From the NCBI GenBank assembly GCA_002937495.1, contig PTJW01000063.1:1-5675 (forward strand): a stretch of 5,675 nucleotides of DNA, in the 5' to 3' direction. Made by a program: the position numbers and the translations under genes. Position 1 is the first letter of the stretch; each line of letters opens with the position of its first letter. Under the pieces are notes generated by a model that saw nothing but the letters and a program-made list of their open reading frames with translations, searched no databases and was not told the DNA's origin. This DNA comes from Pseudomonadota bacterium (GTDB lineage: Bacteria; Pseudomonadota; Alphaproteobacteria; UBA1280; UBA12223). Positions 1 through 5,675 of this stretch are shown piece by piece.

Positions 1-1014
1 ATTTGGTTTTGTTTCGTCATTTTCTGAACCTGTAGGTTCTTGTTTTTTAATTTCTTCAGCTAATTGTAAAACTGAGAATGCAAAATAGTCTGAGTTATTC
101 CAGCGTTTAATTACATCTAAGTTTTTAGATACTAAGTAAACTGCATTCTTTTTATTTACAGGGGCAAACATTTTCATAACATCTTGTGGTCTTGTATTAT
201 CATAACCATTTTTAAATGTTACTTGTTCACTTTGCCATGTTGAAATTGGTTTATAAACTCTTTTAGCTAAAATATTGTAGTTGATAGGTATGTTAACTTC
301 TTCAATATTTGTTTTAACATAATAATCCCAACCTAGCTTATTAACAAAGTTAGATGCAGATGCAAAAACATCTTCTACAGTATTCCAAATATCAACTTTA
401 CCATCGTCATTACCGTCAACTGCATAATTTAAAACATTTGATGGCATAAATTGGCATTGGCCTAAAGCACCAGCCCATGATGATTTCAGCTCCATCGGGT
501 CAAGGCTATTCTTTTTAGCAACTTCAAATAAGTCGAATAGTTCGTCTTTAAAGAATTGCCTTCTTGATGCTCTTGAATGAGTGTAAGTCATATTTGTTAA
601 AGCTTTAAATGCATTATGACCTAGTGGGTATGTACCATAGTTTGTTTCAACACCCCATAAAGCAATAACAACAGCTGCATCAACTTTGTACTGTCTTTCA
701 AACTGCATTAAAGTTTCATAGTGTTGTCTGTAAAGTTTACGACCTTTTTCAATTCTCCAGTTTGATAATTTACCATTTACATACTTATCAAAGCTAAATT
801 TAACTTCTGGTTGGTTTTTTAATGCTTTTTTTACTCTTTTATCAAGTACAAATTTACCGTGGAAAACACGGTCTAAAATAGTTGGGTCGTAGCCTTTTTC
901 GGCAATTTCTTTTTTTAAATTCTCAACATGCTGTTCAAATGGAATTCTAATTTTATCTGCATTTGCATTGTAACTGAATAAGCATGTTATTAATAATGTA
1001 AATAACTTCTTCAT
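1..1014 (-). CDS. mltB: MltB-family lytic murein transglycosylase (partial, C-terminus beyond left edge)
   Basis: Periplasmic enzyme of the SLT_2/MltB family, which cleaves the MurNAc-GlcNAc bond of peptidoglycan to form 1,6-anhydro-MurNAc. The frame starts at the ATG at 1014-1012 and stays open for 338 codons to the window edge. Residues 1-19 look like a Sec signal peptide: MKK, a hydrophobic core, then ANA|D. The family core is clear. ALWGVETNYG (118-127) carries the presumed catalytic Glu123. THSRASRRQFFKDEL (145-159) and AGALGQCQFMPS (181-192) are typical family blocks. DGNDDGKVDIW (200-210) resembles the EF-hand-like calcium loop of E. coli Slt35/MltB. The region around 305-322 (RWNNSDYFAFSVLQLAEEI) matches the usual end of the catalytic domain. 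The acidic, Lys-rich tail from 323 may lead to a short extension or an extra domain outside the window. Cys11 (LITC) is too close to the N-terminus for a convincing lipobox, so a soluble periplasmic form is more likely than a lipoprotein. No good Shine-Dalgarno is seen. The family is confident; mltB versus another paralogue is not. Confidence 0.93.
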   Translation of the reverse strand, partial: MKKLFTLLITCLFSYNANADKIRIPFEQHVENLKKEIAEKGYDPTILDRVFHGKFVLDKRVKKALKNQPEVKFSFDKYVNGKLSNWRIEKGRKLYRQHYETLMQFERQYKVDAAVVIALWGVETNYGTYPLGHNAFKALTNMTYTHSRASRRQFFKDELFDLFEVAKKNSLDPMELKSSWAGALGQCQFMPSNVLNYAVDGNDDGKVDIWNTVEDVFASASNFVNKLGWDYYVKTNIEEVNIPINYNILAKRVYKPISTWQSEQVTFKNGYDNTRPQDVMKMFAPVNKKNAVYLVSKNLDVIKRWNNSDYFAFSVLQLAEEIKKQEPTGSENDETKPN

Positions 1015-1036
1015 GTTAAATTTCTATATGTTTCTT

Positions 1037-1065
1037 TTGACTAAATAATTTTCTTGAAATACTAT
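1037..1065 (+). promoter_or_regulatory. candidate sigma70-type promoter for the helicase gene
   Basis: TTGACT (1037-1042) matches the -35 consensus at five of six positions. It is followed after exactly 17 nt by TACTAT (1060-1065), which matches the -10 consensus at four of six. A transcript would start near 1072, leaving a leader of about 58 nt before the preferred TTG start at 1130. A second overlapping pair, TTGAAA (1054-1059) and TAACAT (1077-1082), also has a 17-nt spacer and could serve as an alternative. No operator or riboswitch-like structure is evident in the 1015-1129 gap. Confidence 0.5.
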
Positions 1066-1072
1066 CCTAAAT

Positions 1073-1101
1073 AATTTAACATAAAGAAATAAAATTTGTA
1101 A
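1073..1101 (-). promoter_or_regulatory. weak candidate promoter for the lytic transglycosylase gene
   Basis: Read on the minus strand, TTACAA (1101-1096) and TAAATT (1078-1073) are separated by 17 nt and lie upstream of the transglycosylase start. Each hexamer matches the sigma70 consensus only partly. Such matches are common by chance in DNA this AT-rich, so this is a placement guess supported mainly by the divergent gene arrangement. Confidence 0.22.
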
Positions 1102-1116
1102 GTGTTTTTTGAAAAA

Positions 1117-1121
1117 AAGGA
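1117..1121 (+). promoter_or_regulatory. Shine-Dalgarno AAGGA deciding the helicase start
   Basis: AAGGA lies 8 nt upstream of the TTG at 1130. The three pilin genes downstream show the same 8-nt spacing, which supports TTG 1130 as the real start. The upstream in-frame TTG at 1109 has only a weak TAAG-like sequence before it. Confidence 0.6.
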
Positions 1122-1129
1122 TTAGTTTT

Positions 1130-3865
1130 TTGAGTTTGAATGAGTTTCAGTTTAGCCAGTTAAATGTCGTAATCGAAAGATTCGGCATCTTTTATGTATA
1201 TAATGGCCAAGAAATATCATCATTTAATGATTTTAAAGACTTAAAAAGATTTATTTTTCAAGAAGACATAACATACTTAGCAACATTAGATTTAGCCCTG
1301 CAAGATTTAGACTTAGACAATTGTATGGATGCACTAGAGTTACTTGTATTTGTAGATCCTACATGTAAGGTTGCACCATCGGTTAAATCAATTTCAAAAT
1401 ATTTAGAGCTAAGAGCTCCAGGTACTCCAGAAGATGAAGTTATCATTATCAGAAAAATTATTGAAACTTTAATTAAAAAAGTTGATGTTTCAAACGAAAC
1501 TTTACGCCAAGTATTTACATACATGGCAGTTAAAAAATGGAAATGGGGTGGCTTTTTAAATCATTTATTTAAAGTAGATTTAAAAGCTTTAACAAACCAA
1601 CATATTCAAGAGCAAAAATACTTAGCAACTCATAAGTCATTAGATAAATGGCAGTATAATTTTTTTAATGATGATTACGATTTAATTAAAAAAGTAACAC
1701 CTGATAATGCTCAAAAAACATTAGAAAAAATTATTGAGAAAAAAGGCGGTTCTGTTCGTGAACAGCAGGTTAAATATACAAGATTTTTAGCTGAAAATTT
1801 AGATATTGATATTACAAAAGATGAAACTAACATTGCATTATTACAAGCACCAACTGGTATTGGTAAAACATTTGGTTATTTAGCACCAAGTTTAGTTTTT
1901 GCTAAGCAAAATAATATCCCAGTTTGGATTAGTACATTTACTAAAAACCTACAAGCTCAGGTGCAAGAATCATTATCTGATTTTGATGATATTACAGTAG
2001 CTTTAAGAAAAGGTAGACAAAACTATTTATGTTTACTTAAAGCTCAACAACTATTTGATAAAGAAAAAAGTTATTTTAATGGTTTTATTGCTTTATGGAT
2101 TGAAAAAACAAAAGATGGCGATATAGTATCTGGCGATTTTCCCCAATGGATTTTCAGCATGTATAATAAACGCCCAGCTGAATATGTAGATACAGACAAT
2201 AGCTGTATTTATTCGGCATGCCCTCATTTTAAAAAATGTTTTATTGAAAAGTCTATTCAAAAAGCTAATAAAGCTGATATTGTAGTTTCTAACCATGCTT
2301 TAACAACAATTGAAGGTGTAGTTAATTTTACAGAGCCATCAAAGCTTCCTCCGGTTGTTATTTTTGACGAGTCGCACGATTTATTCCATGCTGTTGATGA
2401 TGCTTTCTCATCTTTCTTATCTGCAAATCAACTTAAAGAATTTACAGACTTTTTAGGTTTACGAAATAAAAAAGGTTTACTGCAAAGGTTAGCAGAAACT
2501 TTACAGTACTTACCAGGTGATGAAACTATTGGTGATAATATGGCAAATATTGTTACATTAGGGGAGCATATGCCATATAATGACTGGTTTTTAAGAATTC
2601 AACAAAATGAAGAATTACAAGAAAACGAGAAGAATATTTCTCAAAACTTCTTTAACTTACTTTATCATACAGTATTAAAAAATAATACTGATGCTCAGTA
2701 TGTAAATATGCAGTCTGATGTAAAGTATTTATTTGAAGGTAAAGATAAAAAAGATAAATCTTTAGAGCTTATTCCGCAAGCAAAAAGAATGTTAGAGCTA
2801 CTAGCAGATATTCAGAAAAATCTAAATATTATTGCTGATAAAATTGATATTTTGGTTGAGCGTTACTGCTTAGATTCAGAAGATCAAGAAGCGTTAAGGC
2901 ACGAGCGTAAGCTTCGTGGTTTACAAAACAGTATTAAAATTAAAATGCAATATACAATTGATCATTGGACTGAAGCATTAAAAATGCAAGAAAAGAAATA
3001 CTTTACTACATTTTTAGAACTTAATATGTCAAATGATGGTAGAGTTTTTGATGTTGGTGTTAAAAGACATTACACTAACCCAATGGTTCCATTTGCAAAT
3101 AAGGTTTTAAGCCATGTTCATTCAGTTAACTTAACATCTGCAACGATGAATGATATCCCGATTAAAGAAGATAAAGACTGGAAGACAGCCTTAAAGCTAA
3201 CAGGTGCAGAGTATGTTAAATCTAAAAAATTAAAATTACACCAAGCACACAGCCCGTTTGATTATAAAAAACAGGCTAAAGTATTAATTGTTGATGATGT
3301 TGATTATAAAAATAAATCAGAATTAGCAAGGGCTTTTGCTCAGTTATTTTTAGCAAATAAAGGCCATGCTTTAGGTTTATTTACAGCAATTAGCAGGCTA
3401 TCGTCTACATATAACTATTTAAAGAAAAAGCTTAAGGAAGTTTCAATTAATTTATATGCACAGCATATGCAAAACCTTGATGTATCAACACTTGTAGATA
3501 TTTTTAAAGAAGATGAATCATCATGCTTAATTGGCACTGATGCTTTGAAACAAGGAGTGGATGTTCCTGGGGATTCATTAACTCTTGTAGTTTGTGATAA
3601 ACTACCTCGTCCTGTGCCAACAATTTTAATGAATGCCCGTGAAGATAGCTTTGGTAAAGGCTATAGAAACTTAGTTACAAGAATGAGCTTAAAACAAGCA
3701 TTTGGTCGATTGATTAGAACAGTAAATGATGATGGTATTTTTGTTTTATTAGACCCTCGAATAAATAGGTCAGAGCTTAAGGCATTTCCTGAAGATGTTG
3801 AAATTGCAACAGTAAGTCTAAATGAAGCAATCAAAATTATTGAAGATAGTAGAAAAAACTTATAA
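1130..3865 (+). CDS. dinG: DinG/YoaA-like (XPD-type) iron-sulfur ATP-dependent DNA helicase
   Basis: Superfamily 2 helicase of the DinG/XPD group, 911 residues from TTG 1130; starting at TTG 1109 would add seven. Numbering here is from 1130. A Q-motif-like REQQVKYTRFL sits at 210-220 and Walker A APTGIGKT at 240-247. Four cysteines at 301 (in RQNYLC), 359, 364 and 370 (C-x4-C-x5-C) are placed like the [4Fe-4S] ligands of this family. SNHAL follows at 387-391, the Walker B variant DESH at 413-416 and the SAT motif at 670-672. GTDALKQGVDVPG (802-814) and QAFGRLIR (856-863) are motifs V and VI. All expected motor and cluster residues are present, so it should be an active 5'-3' helicase acting in DNA repair or on R-loop or branched DNA; the precise role is inference. 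The protein is longer than E. coli DinG because of about 200 extra N-terminal residues. These contain a DALELLVFVDP block reminiscent of the long alphaproteobacterial form. No DEDD exonuclease catalytic set is visible. Confidence 0.93.
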   Translation: MSLNEFQFSQLNVVIERFGIFYVYNGQEISSFNDFKDLKRFIFQEDITYLATLDLALQDLDLDNCMDALELLVFVDPTCKVAPSVKSISKYLELRAPGTPEDEVIIIRKIIETLIKKVDVSNETLRQVFTYMAVKKWKWGGFLNHLFKVDLKALTNQHIQEQKYLATHKSLDKWQYNFFNDDYDLIKKVTPDNAQKTLEKIIEKKGGSVREQQVKYTRFLAENLDIDITKDETNIALLQAPTGIGKTFGYLAPSLVFAKQNNIPVWISTFTKNLQAQVQESLSDFDDITVALRKGRQNYLCLLKAQQLFDKEKSYFNGFIALWIEKTKDGDIVSGDFPQWIFSMYNKRPAEYVDTDNSCIYSACPHFKKCFIEKSIQKANKADIVVSNHALTTIEGVVNFTEPSKLPPVVIFDESHDLFHAVDDAFSSFLSANQLKEFTDFLGLRNKKGLLQRLAETLQYLPGDETIGDNMANIVTLGEHMPYNDWFLRIQQNEELQENEKNISQNFFNLLYHTVLKNNTDAQYVNMQSDVKYLFEGKDKKDKSLELIPQAKRMLELLADIQKNLNIIADKIDILVERYCLDSEDQEALRHERKLRGLQNSIKIKMQYTIDHWTEALKMQEKKYFTTFLELNMSNDGRVFDVGVKRHYTNPMVPFANKVLSHVHSVNLTSATMNDIPIKEDKDWKTALKLTGAEYVKSKKLKLHQAHSPFDYKKQAKVLIVDDVDYKNKSELARAFAQLFLANKGHALGLFTAISRLSSTYNYLKKKLKEVSINLYAQHMQNLDVSTLVDIFKEDESSCLIGTDALKQGVDVPGDSLTLVVCDKLPRPVPTILMNAREDSFGKGYRNLVTRMSLKQAFGRLIRTVNDDGIFVLLDPRINRSELKAFPEDVEIATVSLNEAIKIIEDSRKNL

Positions 3866-3898
3866 ATAATAGTAAAATAATATTAATAAAAACAATTT

Positions 3899-3903
3899 AA
3901 GGG
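3899..3903 (+). promoter_or_regulatory. Shine-Dalgarno of the first pilin gene
   Basis: AAGGG lies 8 nt before the ATG at 3912. The 46-nt gap after the helicase stop is almost pure A/T and shows no GC-rich hairpin. Read-through transcription from the helicase gene into the pilin genes is therefore possible. Confidence 0.7.
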
Positions 3904-3911
3904 TATTTTTT

Positions 3912-4508
3912 ATGAATATTAGTAAAAAAGGTGCGATGTTTGGACTTGATGCAAGAATAGCGTTAGCTATTTTTGGAGCGTTATCAGTAATTTCAGGTGC
4001 TGCCTTATATAGTGCAATTCAAGAATCAAAAGTTGTTGCAATTATTACTGAAATGAATGAACTTGGTAAGGCTGTAGATGCATTTGAACTTGATACAGGA
4101 GTATTACCAGAGTTTGATTCAGTAGCTACAAACCATATGGATGCTAGGCAACTTGTGTCATCATCAGTTGATGGTTGGAAAGGACCTTATTATGCAGGTG
4201 AGCAAAATGGTTCAACACATCCTCAAACATTAAATTTTAAATATCCTTCTTATGATTATATTGGTATTAGAAGAATGAGCAATTCATCATGGGGTAACAA
4301 CTTCTTAAATAACTGTGTAACAGCAGCAGCTAACCCGTGTTCACTTTATATTATTTCAACATTTATTCCTAAAAACCTTGCTGAAAAAATTGATGAAAAA
4401 ATTGATGGTACAGTTGATTCAAGCAATGGTAAGGTAAGAGTTTATTCTGATGATGGAGTAACAAACTGGAGTGTATGGATGCAATATCGACCATATACTT
4501 ATAAATAG
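3912..4508 (+). CDS. type IV pilin/pseudopilin-like protein, copy 1
   Basis: A 198-residue protein with class III (prepilin-type) signal architecture. A short basic leader (MNISKKGA, 1-8) precedes a hydrophobic helix at about 9-36 (MFGLDARIALAIFGAL...). Aligned on the pilin helix motif I-x-G-x-L, cleavage would fall after Ala8 and Asp13 would occupy mature position +5, normally Glu. Arg15 lies inside the helix. The head keeps the LDTG segment (60-63) and GWKGPY (88-93), both reminiscent of GspG-like major pseudopilins. A cysteine pair, C135 and C143, probably forms a disulfide. The tail DEKIDGTVDSSNGKVR (161-176) resembles the DDG...TG.(V/I) ending common in minor pilins. It would be made as an inner-membrane prepilin and assembled into a pilus or type II secretion pseudopilus. 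It is the first of three tandem paralogues, 12 nt ahead of the next. Fibre type and function cannot be decided from this window. Confidence 0.85.
   Translation: MNISKKGAMFGLDARIALAIFGALSVISGAALYSAIQESKVVAIITEMNELGKAVDAFELDTGVLPEFDSVATNHMDARQLVSSSVDGWKGPYYAGEQNGSTHPQTLNFKYPSYDYIGIRRMSNSSWGNNFLNNCVTAAANPCSLYIISTFIPKNLAEKIDEKIDGTVDSSNGKVRVYSDDGVTNWSVWMQYRPYTYK
3945..4003 (+). repeat. 59-bp conserved pilin-helix segment, copy 1
   Basis: These 59 bases encode the conserved helix from Leu12 onward and are identical, base for base, to 4551-4609 in the second pilin gene. The corresponding segment of the third gene (5174-5232) encodes the same residues but differs at six silent positions. Confidence 0.9.
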
Positions 4509-4512
4509 GGAG
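4507..4512 (+). promoter_or_regulatory. Shine-Dalgarno of the second pilin gene, overlapping the upstream stop
   Basis: AGGGAG begins within the TAG stop codon (4506-4508) of the first pilin and lies 8 nt before the ATG at 4521. The overlap supports translation of the two genes from one mRNA. Confidence 0.75.
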
Positions 4513-4520
4513 TTATTAAA

Positions 4521-5132
4521 ATGAATAATAAAAAAGGTGCAATGTTTGGGCTTGATGCAAGAATAGCGTTAGCTATTTTTGGAGCGTTATCAGTAATTTC
4601 AGGTGCTGCGTTATACAGCGCTATTCAAGGTTCTAAAGCAACTGCATTTCTTGTTGATATGCAAGAAGTGGCAAAAGCATATGAGGCATATTATTTAGAT
4701 ACTAGCGAACATCTTAAAACAGATTCAGCAAATGCTTCAGGTTTATATTTAAAAATAGCATCAGACTTAGTAAATAAACCAGCTAATATTAATGGGTGGA
4801 GTGGCCCTTATTTATCTTATAAAACAAATTCATTTTATTTAGAGTATCCTAACTATAATAACTTACATATTGCAATATTAGCTGATAATGATACAAGCTG
4901 GGGTAAATCAACAGCTTGGACTTCAGGTTATTGTACAACAGGTAAAACATGTGCTTTGTATGTTATGATTAATGGCGTTACAGATGAATCAATGTTAAAA
5001 ACAGTAGATAAAAAAGTAGATGGTTCTGATGATTCTACATCTGGTAATTTTAAGTATACTTATTATACAAACCCAGCAAATTCATTTGCTGCTATGCTAA
5101 AAATTATGCCAATTAAAAACCCAAATGATTAA
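4521..5132 (+). CDS. type IV pilin/pseudopilin-like protein, copy 2
   Basis: A 203-residue paralogue of the preceding gene, starting 12 nt after its stop. The leader MNNKKGA (1-7) is followed by the same helix, giving Asp12 at mature +5 if cleavage follows Ala7. From KKGA to the end of the helix (33 residues) it is identical to copy 1, but the head from about residue 37 is strongly diverged. Retained head features are the YLDT segment (58-61), GWSGPYL (92-98), a TSWG motif (125-128), the cysteine pair C138/C144 and an acidic tail at about 163-175 (DKKVDGSDDSTSG). The C-terminus runs about 25 residues past that motif, similar to copy 1. The GW-x-GPYL motif recalls GspG-type pseudopilins, but no clear DPWG follows it as in canonical GspG. 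It is probably a subunit of the same fibre as its neighbours, either a variant major subunit or a minor pilin; which one cannot be told here. Confidence 0.85.
   Translation: MNNKKGAMFGLDARIALAIFGALSVISGAALYSAIQGSKATAFLVDMQEVAKAYEAYYLDTSEHLKTDSANASGLYLKIASDLVNKPANINGWSGPYLSYKTNSFYLEYPNYNNLHIAILADNDTSWGKSTAWTSGYCTTGKTCALYVMINGVTDESMLKTVDKKVDGSDDSTSGNFKYTYYTNPANSFAAMLKIMPIKNPND
4551..4609 (+). repeat. 59-bp conserved pilin-helix segment, copy 2
   Basis: Identical over all 59 bases to 3945-4003. On both sides of this block, copy 2 instead resembles copy 3. Its first 29 bases (4521-4549) are identical to 5144-5172, and the downstream codons for Tyr and Ala (TAC, GCT) match copy 3 rather than copy 1. 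Confidence 0.9.
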
Positions 5133-5135
5133 GGA
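5131..5135 (+). promoter_or_regulatory. Shine-Dalgarno of the third pilin gene, overlapping the upstream stop
   Basis: AAGGA shares its first two bases with the TAA stop (5130-5132) of the second pilin and lies 8 nt before the ATG at 5144. This again indicates a tightly packed operon. Confidence 0.75.
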
Positions 5136-5143
5136 AAAATAAA

Positions 5144-5675
5144 ATGAATAATAAAAAAGGTGCAATGTTTGGTCTTGATGCAAGAATAGCATTGGCAATA
5201 TTTGGAGCATTATCAGTAATCTCAGGTGCTGCATTATACAGTGCTATTCAAGAGTCTAAGTTAACATCAATGTATACAGGAATGATGGAGATTATTAAAG
5301 CTTATGAAGCTTTATATCTAGATACTGGAGCATTACAGACAACTTCAGATAAAGCAATGTTTAAAGTAGATGATTTAGTTACAGATAATGGCATAACAGG
5401 GTGGTCGGGTCCTTATATTGAAGGTGAGGCAGTAGCTTCTTCACCTAATATATTTTTTGAAACTCCAGTAGTACCCAAAGATTATGACTTAAGAATTAGA
5501 AATGTTAATACATTATCTTGGCAACCTTCAGATACATGGGGAGCTATTTCTTGTACTTCAGCAACACAAAATTGCGTGTTAGCATTACAGTTTAAAACTG
5601 ATGAAGCTGATGAATCATTAGCTAAACTTTTAGATGATAGGTTTGATGATGGAGTAAAAAATACAGGTCAAATAA
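5144..5675 (+). CDS. type IV pilin/pseudopilin-like protein, copy 3 (partial, C-terminus beyond right edge)
   Basis: Third tandem paralogue, open for 177 codons to the window edge and starting 11 nt after the second gene. Residues 1-36 are identical to copy 2, with nine silent base differences in 108. That region comprises the leader MNNKKGA, the KKGA|M site, Asp12 at mature +5 and the GALSVISGAALYSAIQ helix. The head is diverged but retains YLDTG (58-62), GWSGPY (86-91), DTWG (130-133), the cysteine pair C137/C144 and LLDDRFDDGVKNTGQI at 162-177. This last segment is the clearest match in the array to the DDG...TG.(I/V) tail of minor pilins, where acidic residues may bind calcium. By comparison with its neighbours about 20-30 residues are missing. 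Whether a fourth copy or assembly genes follow cannot be seen. Confidence 0.85.
   Translation, partial: MNNKKGAMFGLDARIALAIFGALSVISGAALYSAIQESKLTSMYTGMMEIIKAYEALYLDTGALQTTSDKAMFKVDDLVTDNGITGWSGPYIEGEAVASSPNIFFETPVVPKDYDLRIRNVNTLSWQPSDTWGAISCTSATQNCVLALQFKTDEADESLAKLLDDRFDDGVKNTGQI
5174..5232 (+). repeat. 59-bp conserved pilin-helix segment, copy 3
   Basis: Encodes the same residues as the segments at 3945-4003 and 4551-4609 but differs from both at six positions, all silent. This copy has therefore been diverging under strong protein-level constraint, or has escaped the homogenisation seen between copies 1 and 2. Confidence 0.85.

Noticed and set aside
982..1014. Possible lipoprotein signal (LITC, Cys11) in the transglycosylase, as in E. 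coli MltB
   Set aside because: The cysteine is only at position 11, too early for a normal lipoprotein signal peptide, Thr is an unfavourable residue at -1, and a clear ANA|D signal peptidase I site follows.
1258..1524. 88-codon open frame on the minus strand inside the helicase gene
   Set aside because: It lies entirely antisense to well-conserved helicase coding sequence, has no recognisable domain and arises from the codon pattern of the real gene.
2093..2296. 67-codon open frame on the minus strand inside the helicase gene
   Set aside because: It is antisense to the iron-sulfur cluster region of the helicase, whose cysteines and motifs show that the plus strand is the coding one; no independent evidence supports it.
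3840..3866. Promoter for the pilin genes (TTGAAG at 3840-3845, TATAAA at 3861-3866)
   Set aside because: The spacer is only 15 nt and the -10-like sequence spans the helicase stop in extremely AT-rich DNA, so the match is not distinguishable from chance.
3866..3911. Rho-independent terminator between the helicase and the pilin genes
   Set aside because: The gap is nearly all A/T with only weak AT palindromes, and no GC-rich stem followed by a T tract is present.
3945..5232. CRISPR array or insertion-sequence repeats
   Set aside because: The three repeated segments are about 600 bp apart and are in-frame coding sequence for the same pilin helix; there are no short regular spacers, terminal inverted repeats or transposase.
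3912..5675. Diversity-generating retroelement or phase-variable cassette system acting on the pilin heads
   Set aside because: No reverse transcriptase, template repeat, invertase or inverted repeats are visible, and differences between copies are not concentrated at adenines; full-gene divergence fits ordinary duplication plus conversion better.

Overview
The window is AT-rich (about 30% G+C by eye) and looks like chromosomal DNA of a Gram-negative bacterium. The best guess is an AT-rich alphaproteobacterium. Three things point that way: a periplasmic MltB-type lytic transglycosylase with a Sec signal peptide; a long DinG/XPD-type helicase whose extra N-terminal region resembles, from memory, the long alphaproteobacterial form; and type IV pilin-like proteins with an unusual GLDARIALAIFGAL helix. 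The taxonomic placement is inference. All complete reading frames end in TAA or TAG and tryptophan is encoded by TGG, so nothing suggests a recoded genetic code.

Layout. Positions 1-1014 (minus strand) hold the N-terminal 338 codons of the lytic transglycosylase, whose 3' end lies beyond the left edge. Positions 1015-1129 form a divergent intergenic region with a good sigma70-like promoter facing right. Positions 1130-3865 (plus strand) hold the DinG-like iron-sulfur helicase, probably starting at a TTG codon with a good Shine-Dalgarno sequence. After 46 AT-rich bases with no visible terminator, three type IV pilin/pseudopilin-like genes follow head to tail (3912-4508, 4521-5132, 5144 to beyond the right edge). 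The gaps between them are 12 and 11 nt, and the ribosome-binding sites of the second and third genes overlap the preceding stop codon.

The pilin array is the most notable part. All three proteins share an identical 33-residue N-terminal assembly helix (36 of 36 residues between copies 2 and 3). Their globular heads are strongly divergent, keeping only a GW-[KS]-GPY motif, a pair of cysteines and an acidic D..(V/I/F)D(G/D)G-type tail motif. The canonical Glu5 of mature type IV pilins is replaced by Asp, and the predicted prepilin-peptidase site is KKGA|M rather than G|F. Nucleotide identity within the conserved segment is mosaic between copies, which suggests gene conversion. Together the genes suggest a cell-envelope pilus or type II secretion-like fibre with diversified subunits. 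The nearby transglycosylase and helicase may be incidental neighbours.
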